In this document: positions 50,464 through 58,379 of the stretch, in pieces
Numbering within the stretch: the first letter of the stretch is position 1
Layout of the letters: each line of letters opens with the position of its first letter
Origin: Curtobacterium caseinilyticum
GTDB lineage: Bacteria; Actinomycetota; Actinomycetes; Actinomycetales; Microbacteriaceae
Length of the DNA: 64,000 nt
Assembly: GCF_030363035.1 (NCBI RefSeq)
Contig: NZ_JAUCMN010000001.1
Span: 62,001 to 126,000 of the forward strand
Reading direction: 5' to 3'
Position numbers and translations under genes: made by a program
The notes under the pieces: model-generated
The model's input: only the letters and a program-made list of their open reading frames with translations
Told to the model about the DNA's origin: nothing
The model's database searches: none

Positions 50464-51921
50464 TCAGCCGACGGCGGCGAGGGCCGCTGCGAGCCGCGTG
50501 GTGGAACGGCCGGGGTGGAACGGGACCGTGACGACACGGCCGCCCCACTCCGCGAGCGTCGCGGCCTCCGGCAGCTCGCTCGCGGCGTAGTCGCCGCCCT
50601 TCGCCCACACGTCGGGGCGGAAGCGGCGGAGCGCCTCGTCGGGGGTGTGCTCGTCGAAGACGACCACCGCGTCGACGCAGTCGAGCGCCAACAGGAGCTC
50701 GACGCGGTCGTCCTGGGTCATGATGGGCCGTTCCGGTCCCTTGAGGGCGCGGACCGAGTCGTCGGAGTTCAGGCAGACGACCAGGCAGTCGCCGAGCGCC
50801 CGAGCGGCGGACAGCGTCCGGGCGTGCCCGGCGTGCAGCAGGTCGAAGCAGCCACCCGTCGCGACGACGGTGCCACCGGCGCTGCGGACCTCGTGCACGA
50901 CGCGCATCGCGTCGCGGTCGACGCCGGGGACCTGCACGGGGGCGGGGCCGTCGTCGGCGAACAGCGCGGTCACACCACCGGCCGCCAGGTACTCCGACGC
51001 GGCCAGCACGCCGGCGGCCACGGCCTCGGCGACGTCGGCACCCTCGGCGAGGGCGATCGCCACGCCGGCGGCCAGGCGGTCGCCCGCGCCGCAGGGGTCG
51101 CCCGCCGTGACGGACGGGGCGGGGACGAAGCGGCTGTCGAGCGCGGTGGCTGCACCACTGCCCGTCGCCGGGTCGCCCTCGGCCGCGGGACGGCGTGCGG
51201 CGACGAGCGCTCCGCGGTCGCCCATGGTGACGGCGACGGCGTCGACGCCCCAGGTGTCGACCAGCGCTGCGGCTGCGTCGGTGGCGAAGGGCACACCCTC
51301 GCCGGCCAGGTCGGTGAAACGGCGGGCCTCGGCGGCGTTCGGGGTCACGACCGCCGTGCCGACGACCGGCGCCGCGCCCTTGGGGTGCGGGTCCCAGACG
51401 ACGGGCGTGGTGCGGGCGACGGCGGTCAGCGCCTCGCGGAGTCCCTCGGACGCGGCGACCCCGCGGCCGTAGTCGGCCACCACGATCGCATCGGCACCCT
51501 CGAGCGCGGCGGTCATCTCGGCGGTGGTACCGGGCACGGGCGGCGTCGCGCAGCCCTCGTCGATGCGGACGAGTGCGTGGTCGACGACGCGGACCCGGGT
51601 CTTCACGGGTGTCGGCGCGCCGGACGGCCCGGCGACGACCTGCACGTCGGGGAGCAGGGCCCGGATCTCGTCGGCGCGGTCGTCGTCGCTCAGGACGGTG
51701 ACGAGCGTGACGTCGTGCCCGTCGCGGACGAGCATCGAGGCGACCAACCCGGCACCGCCGGCACGACGGTCGTCGGTCCGGACGTCGACGACGGGCACCG
51801 GGGCGTCCGGGCTCAGGCGCTCGCTCGTACCGGACACGTCCACGTCGAGCAGGGTGTCCCCGACGACGACGATCCGACGACGGGCGACGGTGGAACGGCC
51901 GGCGGAACGGACCGCGCTCAC
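50464..51921 (-). CDS. bifunctional HldE-like protein 2 (divergent kinase domain)
   Basis: A 485-residue protein from GTG 51921 (GTGA overlap with gmhA). The kinase half (1-325) keeps DYGRG and the catalytic loop DPCGAGDRLAAGV near 278. However, the substrate-binding segment reads AGGAGLVASMLVRDG instead of the usual PGGAANVA. The nucleotidyltransferase half (345-485) is standard: ATGGCFDLLHAGHARTL with HxGH at about 363-366, LNSDDSVRALKGPERP, and WAKGGDYAASE. It belongs to the gmhA operon and is therefore the more likely partner of the heptose pathway. HldE-like 1 may have another sugar as substrate, or the two may share steps. Confidence 0.88.
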   Translation of the reverse strand: MSAVRSAGRSTVARRRIVVVGDTLLDVDVSGTSERLSPDAPVPVVDVRTDDRRAGGAGLVASMLVRDGHDVTLVTVLSDDDRADEIRALLPDVQVVAGPSGAPTPVKTRVRVVDHALVRIDEGCATPPVPGTTAEMTAALEGADAIVVADYGRGVAASEGLREALTAVARTTPVVWDPHPKGAAPVVGTAVVTPNAAEARRFTDLAGEGVPFATDAAAALVDTWGVDAVAVTMGDRGALVAARRPAAEGDPATGSGAATALDSRFVPAPSVTAGDPCGAGDRLAAGVAIALAEGADVAEAVAAGVLAASEYLAAGGVTALFADDGPAPVQVPGVDRDAMRVVHEVRSAGGTVVATGGCFDLLHAGHARTLSAARALGDCLVVCLNSDDSVRALKGPERPIMTQDDRVELLLALDCVDAVVVFDEHTPDEALRRFRPDVWAKGGDYAASELPEAATLAEWGGRVVTVPFHPGRSTTRLAAALAAVG

Positions 51922-52544
51922 CGGCGGCCACCGCGTCGGAGGGCGGGCTCCATGGCCCGGCAGAGCGCGTGCACGAGGACCAGTTGGGCCTCCTGCACGT
52001 TCGCGGACGGTCCGTCGATGCAGATCGCGTCGTCGACCGCCTCGGCGAGGGGGTTCGGGCCGGGGCCGGTCATCGCGATCGAGCGGGCACCGACGGCCCG
52101 GGCGGCCGCGGCGGCGCGGAGCAGGTTCGGGCTCTTGCCGCTCGTGCTGAGCAGGACGACGACGTCGCCGGCGCGGGCGTGTGCCGTGACCTGGCGGGCG
52201 AAGACCTCGTCGTAGCCGTAGTCGTTGCCGATCGCGGTGACCGCGGAGCTCTCCGCGTGCAGGGAGATCGCGGAGTACGCCGGGCGGTCGCCGTCGAAGC
52301 GGCCGGTGAGCTCGGAGGTCAGGTGCTGCGCCTCGGCGGCGGACCCGCCGTTGCCCGCGGCGAGGAGTCGCCGGCCGGCGACCAGGCGAGCGGCGATGTC
52401 GTCCGCCCAGGCCGCGATGTGGTCCTTGTGGTCGACGAGCGACGCGATGACGGGGACGGATGCGGCGACGTGGTCGACGACCGTGCGGACGCTGTCGCTC
52501 TCGGTCGCCGGCTCGCGGGTGCCGGTCTGCTGCTCGATGGTCAT
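51918..52544 (-). CDS. gmhA: D-sedoheptulose 7-phosphate isomerase GmhA
   Basis: A 208-residue SIS-domain isomerase. AAGNGGSAAEAQHLTSELTG is the hallmark, with the catalytic Glu and Ser-rich phosphate loop, followed by SLHAESSAVTAIGNDYGYDE and LLSTSGKSPNLLRAA. QEAQLVLVHALCRAME has the second catalytic Glu and His. It converts sedoheptulose 7-phosphate to D-glycero-D-manno-heptose 7-phosphate, the first step of NDP-heptose formation. 4-base overlaps with both neighbours (GT4 upstream, hldE2 downstream). Confidence 0.94.
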   Translation of the reverse strand: MTIEQQTGTREPATESDSVRTVVDHVAASVPVIASLVDHKDHIAAWADDIAARLVAGRRLLAAGNGGSAAEAQHLTSELTGRFDGDRPAYSAISLHAESSAVTAIGNDYGYDEVFARQVTAHARAGDVVVLLSTSGKSPNLLRAAAAARAVGARSIAMTGPGPNPLAEAVDDAICIDGPSANVQEAQLVLVHALCRAMEPALRRGGRR

Positions 52545-53920
52545 CGTGCGGTCCTCTCCGTCGGGTGCGGCATCGCCGCGGACGTCGTGCGGGCGTTCCG
52601 CGCGGCGCGTCCGGGGCGGGAGCCCGGGGTCAGGGTTGCTGGTGCCGTGGGGGACGACGCGGTACCGCCGGTGGCGGCGACGGGCGTCGTGACCGGCAGG
52701 CCGCCGACGAGGCGCTCGTAGACGCGCTCGCTGTCCGCGGCGACCTTGTGCCAGGTGTAGCGGGTCTCTGCGCGCCGGCGGCCGGCGCGGCCGAACGCCT
52801 CGCGGCGCTCGGCGTCGTCGAGGAGCGTGCCGACGGCAGCGGCGACCGCGTCCTCGTCACGGGGCGCCACGTGCAGGCCGGTCGCGTCCTCGACGACCGT
52901 GTCGATCAGGCCGCCGACGCTCGACGCGACGACCGGGCGGCCGCACGCCATCGCCTCGAGCGGCACGATCCCGAACGGTTCGTACCAGGGAGCGCAGACG
53001 ACGACGTCGGCGCTGCGGTAGACCGCGGGCATGTCGTGCTGGCCGAGCTGTCCACGGAAGGTCACGTGCTCGCGCACGCCCAGGGAGCGGGCCAGCGCGT
53101 CGAGGCGCTGGTACTCCGGGTCGTCGGCCAGGTCGGCCCCGGCCGTGCCGGCACCACCGACGACGACGAGTTCGGCCTCGCGGCCCTCGTCGAGGAGCTT
53201 CGCGAGTGCCGCGATCGTCGTGCCGACGCCCTTGCGGCGGACCAGACGCGACGCCGTCAGCACGCGGAACGGCCGGCCGCGTTCCTCGACGGGTCCGTCG
53301 GGGCGGAACAGCTCGGTGTCGACGCCGCACGGCACGACCGAGATCGCGTGCAGCGGGACCCCGAGCGCCTTGAGCTCGAAGGCCTCGTCGGAGCACGTCG
53401 CCACCACCTGGTCGGCGCTGCGGCCGACCGCGGGCTCGATCCACTCGCGCTCCGCGGGACTCGTGTCGGCGGTGCCCTGGTGGCGACGCTTGACGACCCC
53501 GAGGGCGTGGAAGGTCTGCACGACCGGGATCCGGACGCCGCCGGCGCGCGTCTGGACCTGCTTCACGGCCTCGAGCGCGGCGTGGCCGGACATCCAGAAG
53601 TGCCCGTGCACGACGTCCGGGCGGTCCACGAACCACTCGGCGGCGAGGACGGACGCGAACGTGTCCATGTACGGGAACAGGTCGTCCTTCGGCACGTGCC
53701 GCGCGGGGCCCGCGTCGACGTGCACGACCTCGACGCCCGGACGCAGCAGCACGCGGACGGGCTGCTCGGCGTCGTCGCGCCGCGTGTAGACGGTCACCTG
53801 GTGGCCGCGGTCGGCGAGGGCTCCGGAGAGCTCGGCGACGTGCACGTTCTGTCCGCCGGCGTCGACACCGCCGAGCACGGCGAGGGGGCTCGCGTGCTCG
53901 GACACCATCGCGATCTTCAT
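52541..53920 (-). CDS. GT4 family glycosyltransferase
   Basis: A 459-residue GT-B transferase from ATG 53920. MKIAMVSEHASPL and GGVDAGGQNVHVAELSGALA form the N-terminal acceptor part. The donor half shows VPCGVDTELFRPDG, FRVLTASRLVRRKGVGTTIA and APWYEPFGIVPLEAMACGRP, the EPFGxxxxE motif. The pattern resembles sucrose-phosphate synthase/mannosyltransferase-type GT4. A 55-residue Pro/Thr-rich tail follows. Part of the four-gene GT4-GT4-gmhA-hldE2 operon. Confidence 0.88.
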   Translation of the reverse strand: MKIAMVSEHASPLAVLGGVDAGGQNVHVAELSGALADRGHQVTVYTRRDDAEQPVRVLLRPGVEVVHVDAGPARHVPKDDLFPYMDTFASVLAAEWFVDRPDVVHGHFWMSGHAALEAVKQVQTRAGGVRIPVVQTFHALGVVKRRHQGTADTSPAEREWIEPAVGRSADQVVATCSDEAFELKALGVPLHAISVVPCGVDTELFRPDGPVEERGRPFRVLTASRLVRRKGVGTTIAALAKLLDEGREAELVVVGGAGTAGADLADDPEYQRLDALARSLGVREHVTFRGQLGQHDMPAVYRSADVVVCAPWYEPFGIVPLEAMACGRPVVASSVGGLIDTVVEDATGLHVAPRDEDAVAAAVGTLLDDAERREAFGRAGRRRAETRYTWHKVAADSERVYERLVGGLPVTTPVAATGGTASSPTAPATLTPGSRPGRAARNARTTSAAMPHPTERTAR

Positions 53921-54918
53921 CGGAGGCTCCCTTCCAGCGCGGCGGTCGCCGCGTGCTCGCGTCGCGCACCGCGCGCGACCGCGTCGTCGAGGAGGTCGTC
54001 CCAGTCGGCGAGGTACCGGCCGAGCGCGTGCCGCGCCAGCGCGGCCTCACGGGCGACGGCACCGCGTCGGCGGGCCTCCTCGGGGTCCTCCAGGAGCGTC
54101 CTGGAGGCACGGACCAGTTCCTCGACGTCGGTCGCGATCGCGCCGGCCTCGGCGGGCACGGTGCGCGCCGCGTCGGTCGTGGCGAGGACGAGCACCGGCA
54201 TCGCCATGTGCATCGACTCGATGAGCGAGAGGCCGAGGGAGGTCCAGCGGTTCGGGTGCACGTAGGCCCGGCGCTGCGCGAGCGCGGCGTGCATCGGGTC
54301 GGCGGGGACGTCGCCGAGCGCGACGACGCGGTCACCGAAGCCGAGCTCGGGCAGGCGCTCCGTGCCCATGCCCCAGAGGTCCACCGGCGCGACGTCGGCG
54401 AAGCGGGGGAGCAGGTCGGTGCCGACGACACGGCCGCGACGGACCGGCTCGTTGATGACGACGCCGAAGCGCTCGAGTTCGCCGGTGTAGAGCGGCCCGG
54501 GGTCGACGACGCCGTGCTCGATCACGGTCGTGCGGGTCGTGCCGCAGTCCCACATCAGCGCGTTCCAGTGCGTGACGTGCGCGATGACGAGGTCGTCGCG
54601 GTCGCGCATCGGGTGCAGGCTGCTGGGGACGTCCACCCGCGGGGCGTTGTGCTCGACGAACACCATCGGCACCGGTCGGCCACCGAGCAGACGACGGGCC
54701 TCCTCGAGCTCCTCGGTGCGCTGCAGGACGACGACGTCGACCTCGGCGTCTGCCAGGTCGGCGGGGTCGATCTCGATCGCCGAGTCGGGCCAGTCGCGGC
54801 CACCGCGACCGAGGCCCCAGCCGTCACGGGCCGGGGTGGTCGGGATGAGGTACTCGTGGGGGCCGCGGACGAAGGCGTCCATCCAGCCGCCGTGCACGTG
54901 CCACACGAGGATCCGCAT
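53917..54918 (-). CDS. glycosyltransferase (GT4-like), first gene of gmhA operon
   Basis: A 333-residue GT-B protein. The N-terminus MRILVWHVHGGWMDAFVRGP is typical of surface-glycan GT4 members. The donor half includes VHPNRWTSLGLSLIESMHMA, the position of the catalytic E-x7-E. The C-terminus carries a helix with RRGAVAREAALARHALGRYL. The first half lacks a Rossmann Gly-rich loop of the classical type. Its start overlaps nothing, and 189 bp upstream contain repeats that may hold the operon promoter. It ends with a 4-base overlap into the next GT4. Confidence 0.82.
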   Translation of the reverse strand: MRILVWHVHGGWMDAFVRGPHEYLIPTTPARDGWGLGRGGRDWPDSAIEIDPADLADAEVDVVVLQRTEELEEARRLLGGRPVPMVFVEHNAPRVDVPSSLHPMRDRDDLVIAHVTHWNALMWDCGTTRTTVIEHGVVDPGPLYTGELERFGVVINEPVRRGRVVGTDLLPRFADVAPVDLWGMGTERLPELGFGDRVVALGDVPADPMHAALAQRRAYVHPNRWTSLGLSLIESMHMAMPVLVLATTDAARTVPAEAGAIATDVEELVRASRTLLEDPEEARRRGAVAREAALARHALGRYLADWDDLLDDAVARGARREHAATAALEGSLR

Positions 54919-54997
54919 GCAGGGCCTTTCGACGGTTCGGTGCCCCTCCGAACAGTCGCTCCGCAGACGCCCGCGCGTCGTGCGCGCGAGCCGCCCA

Positions 54998-55077
54998 GCA
55001 GGAGCAGGAGGAGCAGTGCCGCACGCTACGCACCGGCTGCTGCTGCTCCTCGCAGCTTCTCCTGCTTCATCCGCTGA
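54998..55077. repeat. imperfect inverted GCAGGAG/CTCCTGC repeat
   Basis: AGCAGGAGCAGGAGGAGCAG at 54998-55017 faces CTGCTGCTGCTCCTCGCAGC and TTCTCCTGCTT (about 55036-55067), giving a large imperfect hairpin with a loop of about 19 bases. It lies between the GT9 stop (55108) and the GT4 start (54918), so it may be a terminator or leader structure. Confidence 0.5.
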
Positions 55078-55107
55078 GCGCAGTCGGGCGAGGGGCGCGT
55101 CGTGCGC

Positions 55108-56178
55108 TCACCCGCGTGCGATCAGGCGGTCGTGGGCGGCGAGGACGTCCTCGACGCGCACTCCGGACAGGCACGGGTGCCCTGGGACCGGGCACTCCCG
55201 GGCCCGGCTGAGTCGGCACGGGGCGCCCTGGTCGCCGAGCAGTTCGACGTCCGGTGCGTACGGCGCCCACTTCACGGCGGGGACCACGGGGGAGAACAGG
55301 CTGACGATGCGCGCACCGACGGCGGCGGCGAGGTGCGCGGGCCCGGTGTTGCCGACGACCACGACCTCGGCGCCGGCGAGGACGGCGGCGAGTTCGGCGG
55401 GCGAGGTCCGGCCGCCCAGGTCGACCCCGGTCCGGCCGGCGACCGCCGCGGTGAGCGCCCGCTCGCCCGGACTGCCGGTGACGACCACGGGCACGCCGCG
55501 CTCGGCGTAGGCCGCGACGAGCGCGCGGTGGTGGTCCTCCGGCCACGAGCGGGCCGGCACGCTCGCGCCGGGGTGCACGACCACGTACCGGCCCAGGGCG
55601 GCCACCTCGGGTGGTGCGACGGCGTCCTGGCGCACCGCGAGCCTCCCGTCGTCCTCCGGCGGCAGCGCGAAGCCGGCTGCCTGCGCGATGCGGAGCGCCC
55701 GTTCCGGCTCCGGGAGGTCCTCGGGCAGGTCCTCGCCGGGCCGCAGCCGCACGTCCAGGAGCGACCCCGGGTGGTCGACGGACGCTCCGGACACGCGCGC
55801 GACCCCGGCGAGCCGGAGGAGCAGTGCCACCGGCAGCGGGGACTGGTGGAACGAGGTGAGCACGACGGCCTCGTCCGGCTGCTCCTCGGTCACGAGCGCG
55901 CGGAACTCGCCGAGCAGGGCGTCGTCGATCGGCCGGGCCGTCTCCGTCACCCAGGGGGCCGCCCACACGCGCACCCGGTCCACGCCGGGCAGCAGGCGCG
56001 CAGCCGGTGCTCCCTGCGGACCGCAGAGCATCGTGACGTGGGCGGCTCCGGCGGCCACTGCGCGGACCGCCGGGCCGGCGACCAGGACGTCGCCGAACGA
56101 GTCGAGCCGGACGACCAGGACGCGCGGCCGGGCCGTCTCGTCGGTCGGGTCGCCACCCGTGCGTCGGTCCCCGCTCAC
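55108..56178 (-). CDS. GT9 family (heptosyltransferase-like) glycosyltransferase 2
   Basis: A 356-residue GT-B protein that overlaps gmhB by 4 bases. RVLVVRLDSFGDVLVAGPAV is the N-terminal GD motif of heptosyltransferases. The donor domain has YVVVHPGASVPARSWPEDHH, VVVTGSPGERALTAAVAG and VVVGNTGPAHLAAAVGARIV. A Cys-containing C-terminal segment (APCRLSRARECPVPGHPC) may bind metal. Coupled to gmhB, it belongs to the heptose pathway. Confidence 0.88.
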   Translation of the reverse strand: MSGDRRTGGDPTDETARPRVLVVRLDSFGDVLVAGPAVRAVAAGAAHVTMLCGPQGAPAARLLPGVDRVRVWAAPWVTETARPIDDALLGEFRALVTEEQPDEAVVLTSFHQSPLPVALLLRLAGVARVSGASVDHPGSLLDVRLRPGEDLPEDLPEPERALRIAQAAGFALPPEDDGRLAVRQDAVAPPEVAALGRYVVVHPGASVPARSWPEDHHRALVAAYAERGVPVVVTGSPGERALTAAVAGRTGVDLGGRTSPAELAAVLAGAEVVVVGNTGPAHLAAAVGARIVSLFSPVVPAVKWAPYAPDVELLGDQGAPCRLSRARECPVPGHPCLSGVRVEDVLAAHDRLIARG

Positions 56179-56726
56179 GCGCGGGCGGCCGGGACGCGGG
56201 CCAGCACGAGGTCGAGCGCCCCGTCGAGGTCGGTGGCGACGGTCTCCGCCGCGTCGACCTCCTCGGCGCGGGTCCGAGGCGTCGGCACGAGGATGCCCTG
56301 TGCGCCGGCAGCGACGGCAGCACCCACGTCGGCCCCGATGTCACCGACGACGACGAGCTCGGACGGGTCCAGCCCGAGCCGCTCCGCCGCGTCGAGGACC
56401 ATCCCGGGCCGGGGCTTCCGGCACGGGCAACCGTCGCCGGCGTCGTGCGGGCACACGCACCAGACGTCGAAGGGTCCGACCAGCTCGTCGACCCGGGCGT
56501 TCGTGGCGTCGACCTGCTCGCGCGTGGCCAGCCCCTTCGCGATCGCGGACTGGTTCGTCACGACACCGACGCGCAGTCCCGCGGCACGGGCACGCTCCAC
56601 GGCGCGGTGGGCACCGGGCACGGGGACGACCTTGTGCGGGTCGGCGTTGTAGGGAACGTCGATGACGAGGGTGTCGTCACGGTCGAAGAGCAGACCGCGC
56701 ACGACGCGGTCCTTCGCGAGAGCCAT
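56175..56726 (-). CDS. gmhB: D-glycero-D-manno-heptose 1,7-bisphosphate phosphatase GmhB-like (HAD)
   Basis: A 183-residue HAD phosphatase from ATG 56726. LLFDRDDTLVIDVPYN is motif 1 with the nucleophile Asp and acid Asp. VVTNQSAIAKG is motif 2. The zinc loop CVCPHDAGDGCPCRKPRPG has the Cys-x-His and Cys-x-Cys of GmhB. VVVGDIGADVGAAVAAG is motif 4. It removes the 7-phosphate from heptose bisphosphate between the kinase and nucleotidyltransferase steps. Next gene on this strand is a GT9. Confidence 0.9.
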   Translation of the reverse strand: MALAKDRVVRGLLFDRDDTLVIDVPYNADPHKVVPVPGAHRAVERARAAGLRVGVVTNQSAIAKGLATREQVDATNARVDELVGPFDVWCVCPHDAGDGCPCRKPRPGMVLDAAERLGLDPSELVVVGDIGADVGAAVAAGAQGILVPTPRTRAEEVDAAETVATDLDGALDLVLARVPAARA

Positions 56727-56775
56727 GCTCCTTGGTACCGGGTCGCCGCAGGGAACCGCCACAGCGAGGTCCGGA

Positions 56776-56781
56776 TAGCGT
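56776..56781 (+). promoter_or_regulatory. -10 box of a leaderless GT9 gene
   Basis: TAGCGT at 56776-56781 ends six bases before GTG 56788, so the transcript probably begins at the start codon. Confidence 0.5.
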
Positions 56782-56787
56782 CGGTGC

Positions 56788-57765
56788 GTGACCGCCGTCC
56801 CCGCTCTGCCCCCGTCCGACGGGCGCCCGGACCTGCTCGTCCTCCGCGCCATCAAGCTCGGCGACGCGCTCGTCGCCGTCCCGGCCCTGCACGCCCTGCG
56901 CCGCGCCTTCCCCGACCACCGCATCACGCTCGCGACCACCGCCTGGCTCGCGCCGGTCGTCGAGCTGCTGCCGGTGGACGTGCACCTCGCGCAGCACGGG
57001 CTCGACCACCCGATCGCCGCACCCGCCGGATCGGTCGACGTCGCCGTGAACCTGCACGGCGCCGGCCCGGAGTCCTCGGACCTCGTCGCCGCACTCGGTG
57101 CCCGCCGCGTGATCGGCCACGTCGACCCGACCCACGGGTACGACGGCCCCGAGTGGCCGGACGACGTGCACGAACGCGAGCGGTGGGCGGACCTGGTCAC
57201 GTGGCACGGCATCCCGGCGGACCCCGACGAGGTCGCGATCGCCCGCCCGCAGGCACCGTCGGTCGCGCCGGGCGCGGCCGTCGTGCACGTCGGCGCCTTC
57301 CACGGGGCACGGCACTGGCCCACCGACCGCTTCGCCGACGTGGTGCGCGGGCTCCGGGCACGCGGCCTCGACGTCGTCCTGACGGGAGGCGCGGACGACG
57401 TCGAGCGCGCCGCCACCGTCGCGCAGGCGGCCGGTCTCGAGCCGTCGGCGGTCCTCGCGGGCGCGCTCGAGCTGCAGGCGTTCGCCGGAGTCATCGCCGC
57501 GGCCTCGCTCGTCGTGACCGTCGACACGGGCGCCGCCCACCTCGCCTCGGCCTACGGGATCCCGTCGGTCGTCGTCTTCGGTCCCGCCCCGCCCGAGGCG
57601 TGGGGGCCGCCGGCCTCCGGTCCGCACGTCGTGCTCACCGACGCGTCGGTCCGTCGTGGCGACGTCTTCGCCGAGGACCCCGACCCGGCGCTCCTCGCCG
57701 TCGGGGCCGACGACGTGCTCGCCGCGGTGGACTCGTTGCCGGTGCAGGCGTCCGCGACCCCGTGA
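56788..57765 (+). CDS. GT9 family (heptosyltransferase-like) glycosyltransferase 3
   Basis: A 325-residue GT-B protein from GTG 56788. The GLGD-like motif is degenerate (LVLRAIKLGDALVAVPALHA). The donor half shows AVVHVGAFHGARHWPTDRFA, VVLTGGADDVERAATVAQAA and VVTVDTGAAHLASAYGIPSV. It is divergent from gmhB with only 61 bp between starts. It adds a third potential heptosyltransferase to the locus. No signal peptide. Confidence 0.87.
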   Translation: MTAVPALPPSDGRPDLLVLRAIKLGDALVAVPALHALRRAFPDHRITLATTAWLAPVVELLPVDVHLAQHGLDHPIAAPAGSVDVAVNLHGAGPESSDLVAALGARRVIGHVDPTHGYDGPEWPDDVHERERWADLVTWHGIPADPDEVAIARPQAPSVAPGAAVVHVGAFHGARHWPTDRFADVVRGLRARGLDVVLTGGADDVERAATVAQAAGLEPSAVLAGALELQAFAGVIAAASLVVTVDTGAAHLASAYGIPSVVVFGPAPPEAWGPPASGPHVVLTDASVRRGDVFAEDPDPALLAVGADDVLAAVDSLPVQASATP

Positions 57766-57785
57766 ACCCGTCGGCGCCGCCGCGG

Positions 57786-57791
57786 TAGCGT
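57786..57791 (+). promoter_or_regulatory. -10 box upstream of the PRC-barrel gene
   Basis: TAGCGT, 68 bases ahead of the GTG. It leaves a leader that contains GAAGGGAG. Confidence 0.4.
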
Positions 57792-57859
57792 CGCCGGAGA
57801 CCCACCCGCTCGCCCGGAGACCCATCCGGTCGACGGACCACCGCTCGAAGGGAGCACCC

Positions 57860-58216
57860 GTGTTCGAAGCCGCCAACATCCGAGACTGGATCGGCCTGCC
57901 CGTCGTCGACGACACCGAGGACAAGATCGGCACGCTCGAGAGCATCTACTACGACACCGCGACGTCGGACCCCGCGTTCGCGGCCGTCACGACCGGGATG
58001 CCCGGGTTCCAGAAGCTGCTGTTCGTGCCGCTCGTCGGTGCCACGGTCGCCCCCAAGCACCTGCGCGCCGCCTTCTCGAAGAAGCTCGCGAAGGACTCGC
58101 CGACGATCCCCACGGACGGCGAGCTCGAGGCGTCGACCGAGCCGGTGCTGTACGAGCACTACGGGCTGCAGTACCAGACCGGCAGCGGCGGCGAGCGGCG
58201 CCTGGGTCGGCGCTGA
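57860..58216 (+). CDS. PRC-barrel domain protein
   Basis: A 118-residue protein from GTG 57860 with GAAGGGAG nearby. IRDWIGLPVVDDTEDKIGTL, then ESIYYDTATSDPAFAAVTTG and LLFVPLVGATVAPKHLRAAF is the PRC-barrel pattern used for RNA- or protein-binding in stress proteins. The C-terminal tail (ASTEPVLYEHYGLQYQ) is like YsnF-type actinobacterial stress proteins. Monocistronic, followed by a strong hairpin. Confidence 0.82.
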   Translation: MFEAANIRDWIGLPVVDDTEDKIGTLESIYYDTATSDPAFAAVTTGMPGFQKLLFVPLVGATVAPKHLRAAFSKKLAKDSPTIPTDGELEASTEPVLYEHYGLQYQTGSGGERRLGRR

Positions 58217-58223
58217 CCGCGAC

Positions 58224-58263
58224 GACCGGACCGGACGGGGAACCGCCCCCGTCCGGTCCGGTC
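58224..58263 (+). terminator. 17-bp perfect stem terminator after the PRC-barrel gene
   Basis: Arms 58224-58240 and 58247-58263 are exact complements (GACCGGACCGGACGGGG type) with a 6-base loop. It starts 7 bases after the stop codon and has no T-tract. Confidence 0.75.
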
Positions 58264-58279
58264 GGTCGGGTCAGACGGG

Positions 58280-58285
58280 TATCCT
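58280..58285 (+). promoter_or_regulatory. -10 box (TATCCT) of the SGNH hydrolase gene
   Basis: TATCCT at 58280-58285 sets a start near 58292, giving a leader of about 88 bases to the CTG start, or 13 to the GTG at 58305. Confidence 0.45.
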
Positions 58286-58379
58286 TGTCCGTCCGGCTCG
58301 ACTCGTGTGGTCGCGTCGACGTCCCCGCGCCGGCTCGGCTCGTGTCCGCGCCGTCGCCCTGACCCGCTCGGAGGATCCC

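Noticed and set aside
17955..57400. GGGAGGCGCGG-like strings inside genes (17955, 34788, 57383 and others)
   Set aside because: They occur without facing arms and fit Gly-Gly-Ala or similar codons, so they are not counted as hairpin copies; the one at 24728 is mentioned only as a note.
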